From CAYZGU01 sp964478165 (GTDB lineage: Bacteria > Poribacteria > WGA-4E > JAJDTR01), in NCBI GenBank assembly GCA_964478165.1, contig CAYZGU010000032.1, forward strand, positions 124,001 to 188,000: a DNA stretch of 64,000 nucleotides, written 5' to 3'. Position numbers and translations under genes: made by a program. How positions within the stretch are numbered: position 1 is the stretch's first letter; each line of letters starts with the position of its first letter. The notes beneath the pieces were generated by a model. That model saw only the letters and a list, made by a program, of their open reading frames with translations, ran no database searches and was not told the origin of the DNA. Of this stretch, positions 27,563 through 36,479 are shown one piece after another.

Positions 27563-28672
27563 ATGGGTCAAAATAACCGGCTCACTAAGGAAGAAATCAA
27601 GCGCGATAGATTTATCGAATCGACGCTCAAAGCATCCGCATTTCTAAAATCGAATCGCAAGTCGATTTTGGTCGCTCTAGCCGTTGTCATTATTGGTGTC
27701 GCGATAGTGTGGGGAGTTCAAGACTTTCAGCGAAGGCAGCGAACGCAGGCGGCCGCCGATTTTAACCAAGCTCTTGAGAAATATCAGGCAGTTGAAGAAA
27801 ACCGGTTAGACATCGAAAAAGTCGATGAAAGTTTGGAGCAATTGCGAGTTGTCGGTGCTCAATTTAAGGAAGTGTTTCAGAAATATCCGGGAACATCCTT
27901 TGCTGACAAAGCGCGCTATAATTATGCAAAGACGCTTTACTATTTGGAGGATTATCCAGGGGCGAGGACTCACTTTCAATTGGTTGTCGAAACACATGCG
28001 CCTGAGAATCAGATTGTAGCTCTGCACGCCCAACAAGCAGTCGGTAACTGCTATGAGCAAGAGCGTGAATATGCAGAGGCGATTGAAGCCTATCACAAAA
28101 ATGCGTATCCACCAACTCCCAAAGTTCCAGAAGCAGTTCGCGAATTTGTTCTTGCGAATTCCAGATTTAATCAGGCGCTTTGCTACGAGAATCTAGGTCG
28201 AATTAGCGAGGCTCTCGAGCTTTATCAGGACCTGGTTGATGAATTTCGAAATAATCTAGAACTGGCAATTGAACAGAAAAGTCTCGAACTGATTCCCGAA
28301 GCGAAAAAGTTAATCGGGGACGTGGGGATTGCAGAGGTTCTGGTCACACCGGAAGCAGAGCGTCTTGAAACTGAGGGTCGCTATTACGATGCGTTTCTGG
28401 CCTATTTTTATGCGGTACGGGATTACAAGGTCCAGAAAGACATTGACGGCGGGTTGACTCAGCAGCTTCGCGGACAAATTCGCAAATTCGAAACCAGAGC
28501 GAATCTATTCACAAAGAATCTGAAAGACGCGCGGCGATATGAGGCCGAATCCGGAGATAGTGCGGCCCTGTATTACTACGATCAAGCTGTTGGACTTGAC
28601 TTTGTGCCGACCCGAAATCTGTATGCAAAAGCGCTTCTTCGGCGAGATAAACATGAACTGGCGCGGAAATAG
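27563..28672 (+). CDS. Membrane-anchored tetratricopeptide-repeat protein
   Basis: 369 residues. A charged N terminus (residues 1-33) is followed by one membrane helix (I-L-V-A-L-A-V-V-I-I-G-V-A-I-V-W, about 35-50), as in YfgM-like anchored TPR proteins. Helical repeats then run to the C terminus. Typical TPR signatures include F-A-D-K-A-R-Y-N-Y-A-K-T-L-Y-Y near 112, C-Y-E-Q-E-R-E-Y-A-E-A-I-E-A-Y near 153 and L-C-Y-E-N-L-G-R-I-S-E-A-L near 205. It probably scaffolds an envelope complex. It precedes mutS2 by 41 bases and may share a transcript, though no functional link is obvious. Confidence 0.82.
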   Translation: MGQNNRLTKEEIKRDRFIESTLKASAFLKSNRKSILVALAVVIIGVAIVWGVQDFQRRQRTQAAADFNQALEKYQAVEENRLDIEKVDESLEQLRVVGAQFKEVFQKYPGTSFADKARYNYAKTLYYLEDYPGARTHFQLVVETHAPENQIVALHAQQAVGNCYEQEREYAEAIEAYHKNAYPPTPKVPEAVREFVLANSRFNQALCYENLGRISEALELYQDLVDEFRNNLELAIEQKSLELIPEAKKLIGDVGIAEVLVTPEAERLETEGRYYDAFLAYFYAVRDYKVQKDIDGGLTQQLRGQIRKFETRANLFTKNLKDARRYEAESGDSAALYYYDQAVGLDFVPTRNLYAKALLRRDKHELARK

Positions 28673-28713
28673 CCCGTCCTCACCTGCTGCGACGGCGTGC
28701 AGGGGTGGTTTCT

Positions 28714-31173
28714 ATGATAAAAGAGGTCATATCTCCTTATACCGAACGAGCGTTAGAATATGACAAGCTGAAGAATCTTCTGAAACGTTATACAGTCTCT
28801 CAATTAGGGGCAGCTAAAGTTGAGCGTTTGACACCGCTCTCTGATATTGATGAAATTCGACGGAGTCAGACCCTGTGTAGCGAGACGAAGCAGGCTATAC
28901 AAGTCGCGGGTGACATTCCGTTAGGTGGTATGAAGGATATTTCTTCGCTCCTACGAGAGTCGGTGAAACCCGGTTCGATTCTTGACGCACACCAACTACT
29001 TGATGTTGGATGTGTTCTGCGGGTAATGGTTGATGTTGCGCAGTCGATGAGCAAGTTTCGTCGAACTGATATTCCAACACTGTTTACGATTGTTGAGAAT
29101 CTTCCGACTTTGTCCGCGCTTACTTCTTCCCTCAATCGCTGCATTGGCCCTGAGGGTGACATTCTTGATGCGGCGAGTTCTAAGTTGCGAAGCATCCGCC
29201 GGCGTTTGAAACGCACTCGTGAGCAGATTCAGTCTAAGTTAGACGCCCTCCTGCGCGCGTCCGAATATCAGAAATCCATTCAAGAGCAAGTCATTACGTT
29301 TCGCAATGGTCGTTACGTTATTCCGGTCAAGCAAGATGCTAAAACTTTTCTTCCCGGGGTTCTCCAGGGACAATCGGCAAGCGGAGCGACGATGTTTGTG
29401 GAACCGTTCAACGTCGTGGAGATGAACAATGACTTGCACCGGCTTGGAGATGAAGAACTCCAAGAGATTCGTAGTATACTCAGTTCACTAACGGATGAAG
29501 TGCGCACGTACGCCATTGATCTTGAAGCCGGTTTAGGAATCTTGGCGGAACTAGATTTTCTCACTGCAAAGGCACGGTTTAGCATAGATGTGGATGCTGT
29601 GGAACCGCGAATGAACACTCGCGGCTTTGCCAAATTTAGTGCCGCACGACACCCTTTACTTGAAATTAGCTTGCGTCAACAACTGAAGAAGAGTGGTAAA
29701 TCTCCCGATCCTTTTCTGCCGGAATGTGTTGTCCCGATAGATGTCCACATCGGAGATGCGTTTTGCGCGCTGGTGATTACTGGACCGAACACTGGTGGTA
29801 AGACTGTTGTCTTAAAAATGGTTGGATTACTCACCCTCATGGCGCAGTCAGGACTGCACATTCCAGCAAAGCATGGTGCTGAAGTTGCCGTCTTTGACCA
29901 AATCTTTGCTGATATTGGTGATGAACAGAGCATTGAACAGAACCTGAGTACTTTTTCGTCTCATATTACGAAGATTGCGAACACGTTGAAACACATCGAA
30001 TGTTCTTCTGATTGGACGCGTCAAAACTCTCTGGTTTTATTGGATGAAGTTGGGGCGGGAACGGATCCGATGGAAGGTGCCGCGTTTGGTATGGCCATTC
30101 TAGACTGGCTTGGGGAGCGACGTGTGCGGACAGTCGTGACCACCCATTACGGTGCGCTCAAAGCGTATGCTTATGCGAAGGAGGGTATGGAAAACGCATC
30201 GATGGAGTTTGACTGGCAGACCTTAAGTCCGACCTATCGGTTGTTGATTGGTGTTCCCGGAAGTAGTAATGCTATAAAGGTTGCTGAACGACTTGGAATT
30301 CCTGATTCTATCCTGACTGTCGCGAAGGCGCACCTAGGCGATCAGAATGTTGCACTAGAAGACTTGATTGTTGACATGCAACAATCCCAACGTGAACTAG
30401 AAGTAGAGCGTCAAACAGTTCAGGATAAGATTCATGAAACCGATACCGTACATAAGGAGTATGAGGATCTGATTTGTCAATTCGAGGCCAGCCGTGGAGA
30501 ACTTGTCCATCGGGCAGAGAGGGAAGCGTACGACATATTGAAAAATTCCCGGCGATTGGTCGATGAGGCTATCGCGGAAATACGCCGTGAATCTGCCTCC
30601 AAGCGGTCTGTTCAGTCGGGGCTCTCAAAGATTGAAAATAGCAAAGATTGGCTAAAAGACAGAAAGTTGCAGCGTGAGAAGATCCAATCTGATTCTCCCG
30701 AAAGATCTTTCGATGTCAAGGTGGGGGACAGGGTGCGCTTGAAAAATCTGAAGCATTCTGGCGAAGTGCTTGCGGTAGTGCAGAAGACTAACCGTCCAAT
30801 TCAGGTTCAAGTTGGCAATATGCAGATGCAGGTTTCGCATCGGGACATTGAATCTGTTGATGCTCCAGAAAGAGATACTAGCGTTCCTCCCTCTGTCTTA
30901 GATCTTGAACATAGCAAGATTGGAAAGGTTGCTACTGAATTGAAACTTCTCGGTCAGACTGTGAGCGAGGCATTAGAAGCGGTGGATAAGTATTTGGATG
31001 ATGCTTTTCTTGCGGGTTTGCCCACGGTGCGCATTGTCCACGGTAGGGGCACCGGCGCGCTCCGAAAAGGGGTTCAGGAAGAACTAAGGGCCCATCCGCT
31101 GGTTAAGAGCTTTCAACTTGCGTCGAGGGTTGAAGGGGGAGAAGGAACAACGGTTGTGACGTTGAAAGAGTGA
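28714..31173 (+). CDS. mutS2: MutS2 family ATPase/endonuclease
   Basis: MutS2 binds branched DNA or collided ribosomes rather than mismatches; family functions include suppression of recombination and ribosome rescue. The ATG at 28714 has AGGGG 8 bases upstream and is preferred to a GTG 9 bases earlier. The 819 residues lack the N-terminal mismatch domain of MutS. Walker A is T-G-P-N-T-G-G-K-T near residue 355 and Walker B is L-L-D-E-V-G-A-G-T-D-P near 445. A long coiled coil spans about 530-650, and a C-terminal Smr domain (about 735-819) has the conserved V-H-G-R-G-T-G-A-L-R. The usual L-D-L-R-G signature at the start of Smr reads L-K-L-L-G here. The second MutS-family gene in the window supports distinct roles. 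Confidence 0.94.
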   Translation: MIKEVISPYTERALEYDKLKNLLKRYTVSQLGAAKVERLTPLSDIDEIRRSQTLCSETKQAIQVAGDIPLGGMKDISSLLRESVKPGSILDAHQLLDVGCVLRVMVDVAQSMSKFRRTDIPTLFTIVENLPTLSALTSSLNRCIGPEGDILDAASSKLRSIRRRLKRTREQIQSKLDALLRASEYQKSIQEQVITFRNGRYVIPVKQDAKTFLPGVLQGQSASGATMFVEPFNVVEMNNDLHRLGDEELQEIRSILSSLTDEVRTYAIDLEAGLGILAELDFLTAKARFSIDVDAVEPRMNTRGFAKFSAARHPLLEISLRQQLKKSGKSPDPFLPECVVPIDVHIGDAFCALVITGPNTGGKTVVLKMVGLLTLMAQSGLHIPAKHGAEVAVFDQIFADIGDEQSIEQNLSTFSSHITKIANTLKHIECSSDWTRQNSLVLLDEVGAGTDPMEGAAFGMAILDWLGERRVRTVVTTHYGALKAYAYAKEGMENASMEFDWQTLSPTYRLLIGVPGSSNAIKVAERLGIPDSILTVAKAHLGDQNVALEDLIVDMQQSQRELEVERQTVQDKIHETDTVHKEYEDLICQFEASRGELVHRAEREAYDILKNSRRLVDEAIAEIRRESASKRSVQSGLSKIENSKDWLKDRKLQREKIQSDSPERSFDVKVGDRVRLKNLKHSGEVLAVVQKTNRPIQVQVGNMQMQVSHRDIESVDAPERDTSVPPSVLDLEHSKIGKVATELKLLGQTVSEALEAVDKYLDDAFLAGLPTVRIVHGRGTGALRKGVQEELRAHPLVKSFQLASRVEGGEGTTVVTLKE

Positions 31174-31268
31174 GTCGAGTCTCGGGTGTCATTTGACATA
31201 CATATCATGTTTTTTGCCCCGTGTTTTAAATGTTCAGTGGTCTAAGTACAGAGCTTTGGTGACCTACA

Positions 31269-33062
31269 ATGAACTCAGGTTCCAATCATATCCCACGTGA
31301 GGTCGTTGACGAGATTCGAGAACAGAGTGATATCGTCGAGGTGATCTCAGAATCTGGTGTGCCATTGAAGCCTGCTGGCAAGGATTACAATGCCCGCTGC
31401 CCCTTCCATGATGAAAAAACGCCTTCCTTTAGTGTTTCTCCGCAAAAGCAAATGTTTTACTGTTTCGGCTGCCAGACTGGTGGTAATGTTATCAGCTTCG
31501 TACAAAAGTATGAGGGGAAAACTTTCGTTGAAACGGTTGAGTGGCTCGCCGACCGCCTTGGAATGGTCCTTCCGAACCAAGATCCGCAAGCAAATCAGAT
31601 TAGCCGTAAGCGTGTTGAGCTTCAAGATTTGAATCGTTTTGCCGCAGACTATTTCCACAAACAGCTCTTAAATCCGTCAGTGGGTGGACGCTCAATAGCG
31701 TACCTGAAAAACCGTGGAGTGAAAGATGAGACTATTCGAAAATTTCAACTGGGATATACCACGTCAGGACGTCGAAATCTTGTCAAAGCTGCAACTCAAG
31801 ACGGATTCTCGATTCAACAGCTAGTGGATACAGGACTAATTAAAAATGATGAACAGGGTCCAGTCGATCGATTTCGTGGGCGTGTTATTTTTCCTATTTG
31901 CGATGAACGTGGCGTTCCTGTTGGTTTTGGTGGCCGTGCTGTGGCGGTGGACCTGCTTCCCAAATATCTCAATTCGCCTGCGACCACTTTGTATGACAAA
32001 AGTAAGGTTCTCTACAATTTGTGTCATGCACGTTCGAAGATTCAGAAAACAGGAACTGCGATACTTGTAGAGGGCTATCTTGATGCGCTTATGTTGCATC
32101 AAGCCGGGGTAGAAAATGTTGTTGCTTCATTAGGAACGTCACTGAGTGAATCCCATGCGAGTTTGTTAAAGCGTTTTGCTGAAGAGGTTGTTATCGTATA
32201 TGATGGTGATTCGGCTGGTTCTCAGGCAACACTAAGGGGTTTGCGTCTTCTTGTCAAGGAATCAATTCGCGTGCGTATTGCGATGTTACCATCTGATGAG
32301 GATCCGGATTCATTTGTTCGCGCCCGGGGGATTGATGGTTTCAATGAAGAGGTTGTCAAGGCGATTAACCTAATCGAGTTTCAAATTCAGAGGGCAGTTC
32401 GTCAAGATGTGCTTCGCCGTGTTGACGTTAAATCTCAGGCTGTAAAGGACATAGCCCAAACCCTTTCAAACGTCAGAAGTGAGGTTGAAGTTGCTGAATA
32501 TGTCAAATACGCGGCACAAGAACTGGACATTGATCCACCAGTCCTTTGGTCAGAACTGCGTCATCTAGGCGTCGGCGTGAAAGGGAATAGATCTGTTCGC
32601 TCTGTTCAAAATCCGGCTATTTCCCCCACTAAAGAGTTCTTGTCTCCACGTGAATCCGTGGAAGAGCAATTGGTGGAAACGCTAATCCAGTGTCCGGATT
32701 TCATTCCTTATGTTAAAGAACAATTGCATTACCAGGATTTTACTCGGCCAGAGTTTGTAAAAGTTATACAGATGCTTTGGGCAGAAAGTAATGGCGGTGT
32801 GTCTATCGATATTCAGAATCTTATTAATACTTGTCCCGATGAAAAGGTAAAGGGAATTATCTCCAATGCAGTTCTCGGAAGGACGGTGCCTCCGAATCTA
32901 AACGCAAGAGTAGAAGGGTGTCTGAAAAAGCTCAAACATTTTCTTTTGTTGGATATTGAGCGAACTATTCGTTCAACTGCACTTACTCAGGGAAACGATA
33001 ACATCGATGCGCTTGAGGAACTTATTGAACTCTCAGATCGAAGGAGGAAATCTGTTCCCTAA
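31269..33062 (+). CDS. dnaG: DNA primase DnaG
   Basis: DnaG makes RNA primers for replication, working with DnaB helicase. At 597 residues it is of normal length. The CHC2 zinc finger is complete with Cys44, His47, Cys65 and Cys68. The RNA-polymerase/TOPRIM core carries I-L-V-E-G-Y-L-D-A near residue 267 and the acidic metal motif V-Y-D-G-D-S-A-G near 315. A helical C-terminal helicase-binding domain follows (about 450-597). The ATG has a GGTGA ribosome site. It is followed on the same strand by rpoD, the conserved dnaG-rpoD 'macromolecular synthesis' order; rpsU is absent here. Confidence 0.97.
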   Translation: MNSGSNHIPREVVDEIREQSDIVEVISESGVPLKPAGKDYNARCPFHDEKTPSFSVSPQKQMFYCFGCQTGGNVISFVQKYEGKTFVETVEWLADRLGMVLPNQDPQANQISRKRVELQDLNRFAADYFHKQLLNPSVGGRSIAYLKNRGVKDETIRKFQLGYTTSGRRNLVKAATQDGFSIQQLVDTGLIKNDEQGPVDRFRGRVIFPICDERGVPVGFGGRAVAVDLLPKYLNSPATTLYDKSKVLYNLCHARSKIQKTGTAILVEGYLDALMLHQAGVENVVASLGTSLSESHASLLKRFAEEVVIVYDGDSAGSQATLRGLRLLVKESIRVRIAMLPSDEDPDSFVRARGIDGFNEEVVKAINLIEFQIQRAVRQDVLRRVDVKSQAVKDIAQTLSNVRSEVEVAEYVKYAAQELDIDPPVLWSELRHLGVGVKGNRSVRSVQNPAISPTKEFLSPRESVEEQLVETLIQCPDFIPYVKEQLHYQDFTRPEFVKVIQMLWAESNGGVSIDIQNLINTCPDEKVKGIISNAVLGRTVPPNLNARVEGCLKKLKHFLLLDIERTIRSTALTQGNDNIDALEELIELSDRRRKSVP

Positions 33063-33370
33063 TGCCTAAATGAAATATACGTACAGGCATCTGGAAGATG
33101 GTATTTAGGGATGCTCTAGTTCACTGTTTGTTTTGCATTTCCAGGTCTCATTTAGCCGGTCTTTTCACTTTTGATTTGTCAAATTGGCAAGGACACGGTC
33201 AACTAAAATGAGCAATTGCGTAATCAACGTGATAAGCATGAAAGCTATCTTGAGTACGGTGGCCGTCTGTCGTTACTGATGGACGTCTTGAGGAACTGCT
33301 CCGAATTGATGTTGAAGCAATTAACCTGTCTGCTGGACCAGAAGACCTCGACGAAGGGGGTTTAACAAAC
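33063..33370 (+). other. dnaG-rpoD spacer containing a likely broken rpoD 5' end
   Basis: 308 bases. From about 33208, coding-like sequence appears in three successive frames. One gives E-Q-L-R-N-Q-R-D-K-H-E-S-Y-L-E-Y-G-G (33210-33263). The frame of rpoD then gives S-V-V-T-D-G-R-L-E-E-L-L-R and I-D-V-E-A-I-N-L up to the ATG at 33371. This resembles sigma region 1.1 with one or two single-base deletions (see findings). The DNA before 33208 has no clear gene. Confidence 0.5.
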
Positions 33371-34945
33371 ATGGATTTCAAAGACACTGCTGACACGGCG
33401 GCATACGATGAGGGCGAACCGGATGAAAGTGAATACCGGCCTTCGTCAGATAATGAGAGCGGCAAAGCTAAAATGGAGCGGTATGAAGACCCTGTCAAGG
33501 TGTATCTGCGGGAAATGGGGCGTATCCCCTTACTATCCAAACAGCAGGAAATCTCCTTGTCAAAAAAGATAGAGGAGGGACATCGTGTTGTTCATGAGGT
33601 CCTGTTCGAAACCCCGATGGCTGTTGTGGAATTTCGGAAACTTCTCAACAAGATTCTTGCGGGTAGTCGAAGATCCTCTGATGTTCTCGGCGTGTCGGTG
33701 GAAAGTTTGTCAGACGGCGATAAAGAAGCCAAAGTCCGCGAAACCACAAAGCTCATAGAAGACTACTTGCGAAACATAGAGACTGCCCTACGTGCTCGGG
33801 AGCGGAAGTTGAAATACCAATTACACACACCTGATGAGATGTCGAAAATTCAGGATGAGCTGCGGACCAATAACGAAAAGCTAGCAGGCATTCTCAAAGA
33901 TTTGAAGATCGATCCAGACCAAATAGGCAAGATTTCGGGAAAAATCAAGGATATTGATAATCACATCTCATATTGGGAGAAAGAAATTAGCAAGATTGAA
34001 GAAACTAGTGGGATGCTCGCTGACCAGATCTGTATGTTTGCGCAGGCAGACATCGACGGCGGAAAGCAAAATGGCGGACCTCCTGCTATTAAGGAATATC
34101 ACCGCGAAATTGTTAGAGCAGAACGGGCTATTGACCGCTTAGAACATGAGATTGGTGTCCCACGAGAACGGGTCAAGGAGATCTCCCAAAAGATTTGTGA
34201 GGGAGAGGCAAACGCTCAGGAAGCCAAAATGACGATTGTCGAAGCTAATCTTCGCTTGGTTGTTAGCATCGCGAAGAAGTACAAGAATAGAACTCCAGGG
34301 CTGGTTTTCCTCGATTTAATTCAAGAAGGTAATATCGGATTGATGAAAGCTGTTGATAAGTTCGATTATCAGCGAGGTTACAAATTTAGCACCTACGCGA
34401 CGTGGTGGATTCGGCAGGGCATTACACGTGCTATCGCGGATCAAGCACGGACCATACGAGTTCCTGTCCATATGATAGAAACAATACACAAGGTTATGCG
34501 TGTTTCTCGCGATCTGGTTCAGAAAAAGGGTCGCGAACCCACTCCCGCAGAGATTGGCGAAGAATTGGTTCTTCCAACTGACAAGGTAAGACAAGTGCTA
34601 CGAATTGCACAGGAACCAATCTCTCTGGAATCCCCTGTTGGTGAAGAAGACGATCGACAGCTTAGAGATTTTATTGAAGATCGGGATGCAGTGTCACCTC
34701 TTAATGAAGCTGCCTTGACCCTTCTTAAAGAGCGCGTCGAGGGTGTGTTAGATACTTTGACTGATCGTGAGGAGAAAGTAATTCGCCTGAGATTTGGCAT
34801 TGAAGATGGTTGTCCGAAAACCTTGGAGGAGGTTGGAATGCAGTTCAAGGTTACACGGGAGCGGATTCGTCAAATAGAGGCCAAAGCGTTACGAAAGCTA
34901 CGCCATCCGCTACGAAGCCAGAAACTACGAGGGTTTCTCGAGTAA
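33371..34945 (+). CDS. rpoD: RNA polymerase primary sigma factor RpoD (possibly 5' truncated)
   Basis: RpoD directs core RNA polymerase to housekeeping promoters; the consensus TTGACA/TATAAT boxes in this window fit its use. From the ATG at 33371, 524 residues are read. The acidic lead is followed by region 1.2 (Y-E-D-P-V-K-V-Y-L-R-E-M-G near residue 38), a non-conserved helical insert, region 2 with Y-K-F-S-T-Y-A-T-W-W-I-R-Q (2.3/2.4), region 3, and region 4.2 with V-T-R-E-R-I-R-Q-I-E-A near the C terminus. Region 1.1 is missing from this reading. Frame-shifted coding-like DNA upstream suggests the real start lies near 33208. A GGGGG site 10 bases before 33371 could still allow the short form. 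Confidence 0.93.
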   Translation: MDFKDTADTAAYDEGEPDESEYRPSSDNESGKAKMERYEDPVKVYLREMGRIPLLSKQQEISLSKKIEEGHRVVHEVLFETPMAVVEFRKLLNKILAGSRRSSDVLGVSVESLSDGDKEAKVRETTKLIEDYLRNIETALRARERKLKYQLHTPDEMSKIQDELRTNNEKLAGILKDLKIDPDQIGKISGKIKDIDNHISYWEKEISKIEETSGMLADQICMFAQADIDGGKQNGGPPAIKEYHREIVRAERAIDRLEHEIGVPRERVKEISQKICEGEANAQEAKMTIVEANLRLVVSIAKKYKNRTPGLVFLDLIQEGNIGLMKAVDKFDYQRGYKFSTYATWWIRQGITRAIADQARTIRVPVHMIETIHKVMRVSRDLVQKKGREPTPAEIGEELVLPTDKVRQVLRIAQEPISLESPVGEEDDRQLRDFIEDRDAVSPLNEAALTLLKERVEGVLDTLTDREEKVIRLRFGIEDGCPKTLEEVGMQFKVTRERIRQIEAKALRKLRHPLRSQKLRGFLE

Positions 34946-34949
34946 TATG

Positions 34950-34988
34950 CCACCGACGACGAAATTTTTTCCCTGATTCGTCAGGTGG
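34950..34988 (+). terminator. Hairpin downstream of rpoD
   Basis: CCACCGACGA (34950-34959) pairs with TCGTC (34978-34982) and GGTGG (34984-34988), with a single unpaired A between them. It sits 5 bases after the rpoD stop. No T-run follows on the plus strand, so it may stabilise the mRNA end or terminate weakly. Confidence 0.45.
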
Positions 34989-35050
34989 AATTGACCTGTA
35001 ATCTATGTGCGGCTCTCAGTGCTAAATTCACAGCCTAATAAGAAATTTGC

Positions 35051-35081
35051 TTGACAAACTTACTGTTGGATATTCTATAAT
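35051..35081 (+). promoter_or_regulatory. Promoter for the tRNA-Met/tRNA-Val pair
   Basis: Perfect TTGACA (35051-35056) and perfect TATAAT (35076-35081) with a 19-base spacer, ending 18 bases before tRNA-Met. The spacer is slightly long but both boxes match the consensus exactly. Confidence 0.7.
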
Positions 35082-35099
35082 ATTAGCATGTTTGTGAAC

Positions 35100-35173
35100 G
35101 GGCCCATAGCTCAGTCGGTTAGAGCAGCCGGCTCATAACCGGCCGGTCCTAGGTTCGAGTCCTAGTGGGCCCA
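35100..35173 (+). tRNA. tRNA-Met (anticodon CAT)
   Basis: A complete cloverleaf with acceptor GGGCCCA/TGGGCCC, D stem GCTC/GAGC, anticodon stem GCCGG/CCGGC around CTCATAA, and T stem CTAGG/CCTAG. A G1-C72 pair argues against an initiator tRNA, so it is an elongator Met. A lysidine-modified tRNA-Ile with CAT cannot be fully excluded from sequence alone. CCA is not encoded. Confidence 0.9.
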
Positions 35174-35208
35174 TTTTTCTGTCGAGTTCTGGTTGACATG
35201 ATTCGAAT

Positions 35209-35284
35209 GGGGCGTTAGCTCAGGGGTACGAGCGCTACCTTCACACGGTAGAAGTCACTGGTTCAAATCCAGTACGCCCCACCA
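35209..35284 (+). tRNA. tRNA-Val (anticodon CAC), CCA encoded
   Basis: Acceptor GGGGCGT/ACGCCCC, D stem GCTC/GAGC, anticodon stem CTACC/GGTAG around TTCACAC, and T stem ACTGG/CCAGT. The anticodon CAC reads GTG valine codons. Unlike the other two tRNAs in the window, its 3' CCA (35282-35284) is present in the DNA. It lies 35 bases after tRNA-Met and is probably in the same transcript. Confidence 0.93.
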
Positions 35285-35576
35285 TTTTAGATAAGCATGG
35301 GAATCTAGAAAATGTGGATTCTCGGCGGATTTAACCCCCTTCACCATCAGGGGTATTCGTTACTGATTGTCCGAGTCCATTTATCAATTAGTTGAGGTGT
35401 GTAGTGGTTTATGCTGAATGTGTTTCGTTGCCAACTAACTGACCTCGTTTAGGACATCGAAAGCGTTAGTGGTGCTTGCATATCCCCAATCGCAGATATC
35501 TGTGATAGCGGAGTCAACCCAAGAAAGACACGAATTTCATTACTCGAGTCACAACGAATCGGGAGGAGATACACAC
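35285..35576. other. tRNA-Val to pspA spacer
   Basis: 292 bases without a gene. A small CCCCT/AGGGG hairpin near 35336-35353 could end the tRNA transcript. I see no convincing sigma-54 site for pspA; the ribosome site GGGAGGAG (35561-35568) is strong. Confidence 0.4.
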
Positions 35577-36269
35577 ATGAGCTTCTTTAAGCGAGTTTGC
35601 ACAGTGTTTAGAGCTAACGTTAATCACGCACTGACCCAGGTAGAAGATGCGGAAAAAATTCTGAATCAGACAATCCTTGAGATGAATGAGCAGCTTTCCG
35701 ATGCGAAACGGAAAGTGGCGGCGGCGATCGCCGATGAGAAGCGACTTCAGAAACGGCAACAAGAAAGTGCTGCGCAGGCTGATCAGTGGGAGGAAAATGC
35801 AACAAGCGCAGTTCAGAAAGATCGTGACGATCTCGCCTGTGAAGCACTTTCACGAAGAAATGAGCATCAGAAACTGGCAGGTGAATACATGGCACAGTGG
35901 GAAAAACAGAAAGAGGCTGTGGATCAATTTAAGGAACACCTCCAAGTTCTACAACGTAAAATCGAAGAAGCCTCACGCAAGAAGAACTTGCTGATTGCTC
36001 GGCAGAAACGTGCGAAAGCGCAGAAGCAGATCCACGAGACAATGGCGGGAATGAAGGAAAATACAGCCTTTGATGCTTTTGAGCGAATGGAACAGAAAGT
36101 TGACGACGCGGAAGCAAGTGCGGACGCCTTGGTTGAGATGGCAGCGGACTCAACCGATGCCAAACTTGAAGAGGAATTTGCCCAGCTAGAGGGGACCAGT
36201 AGTGTTGATGCTGATCTCGCGGCGTTGAAAGCTAAGGTTACCAAGGATACGTCCTCAGTCAATGCGTAA
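35577..36269 (+). CDS. pspA: PspA/IM30 family phage-shock-like protein
   Basis: PspA/IM30 proteins form membrane-bound ESCRT-III-like rods that stabilise the cytoplasmic membrane under stress. The start at 35577 has GGGAGGAG upstream and gives 230 residues, the normal length; the frame is open further upstream without support. The amphipathic N-terminal helix (M-S-F-F-K-R-V-C-T-V-F-R-A-N) and the D-A-E-K-I-L-N-Q motif are followed by a long charged coiled coil to residue 200. The C terminus is acidic and short. No pspBC or pspF homologue is next to it, so its regulation here is not visible. Confidence 0.92.
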   Translation: MSFFKRVCTVFRANVNHALTQVEDAEKILNQTILEMNEQLSDAKRKVAAAIADEKRLQKRQQESAAQADQWEENATSAVQKDRDDLACEALSRRNEHQKLAGEYMAQWEKQKEAVDQFKEHLQVLQRKIEEASRKKNLLIARQKRAKAQKQIHETMAGMKENTAFDAFERMEQKVDDAEASADALVEMAADSTDAKLEEEFAQLEGTSSVDADLAALKAKVTKDTSSVNA

Positions 36270-36327
36270 AGCGCGGTTTTTGCAAGAATTTGTCCCTGCG
36301 TCTTGATGAATTTCGCGGTATGTTGTG

Positions 36328-36383
36328 AAAGCCTGTTTGAACGGGGGTCCCTCATTGATATCTGACTTTCCAAACGGGCTTTT
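36328..36383. terminator. Terminator between convergent pspA and rraA-like genes
   Basis: AAAGCCTGTTTG (36328-36339) pairs over 12 bases (one G-T) with CAAACGGGCTTT (36371-36382), followed by an extra T. With A-rich and T-rich ends it can serve both converging genes. The 31-base loop is long. Confidence 0.55.
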
Positions 36384-36479
36384 GGATGCCATCGCGTCAA
36401 TCTCTCACCGCCTGGTGATTAATGCGTTTATGATTGTGCCATAGCCGGCCCAGCCTTTTCCCTTCCTTCGAATGTTTTT

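Noticed and set aside
35465..35490. TGGTGCTTGCA as a sigma-54 site for pspA
   Set aside because: The GG and GC elements are much too close; the -24/-12 spacing is not met.
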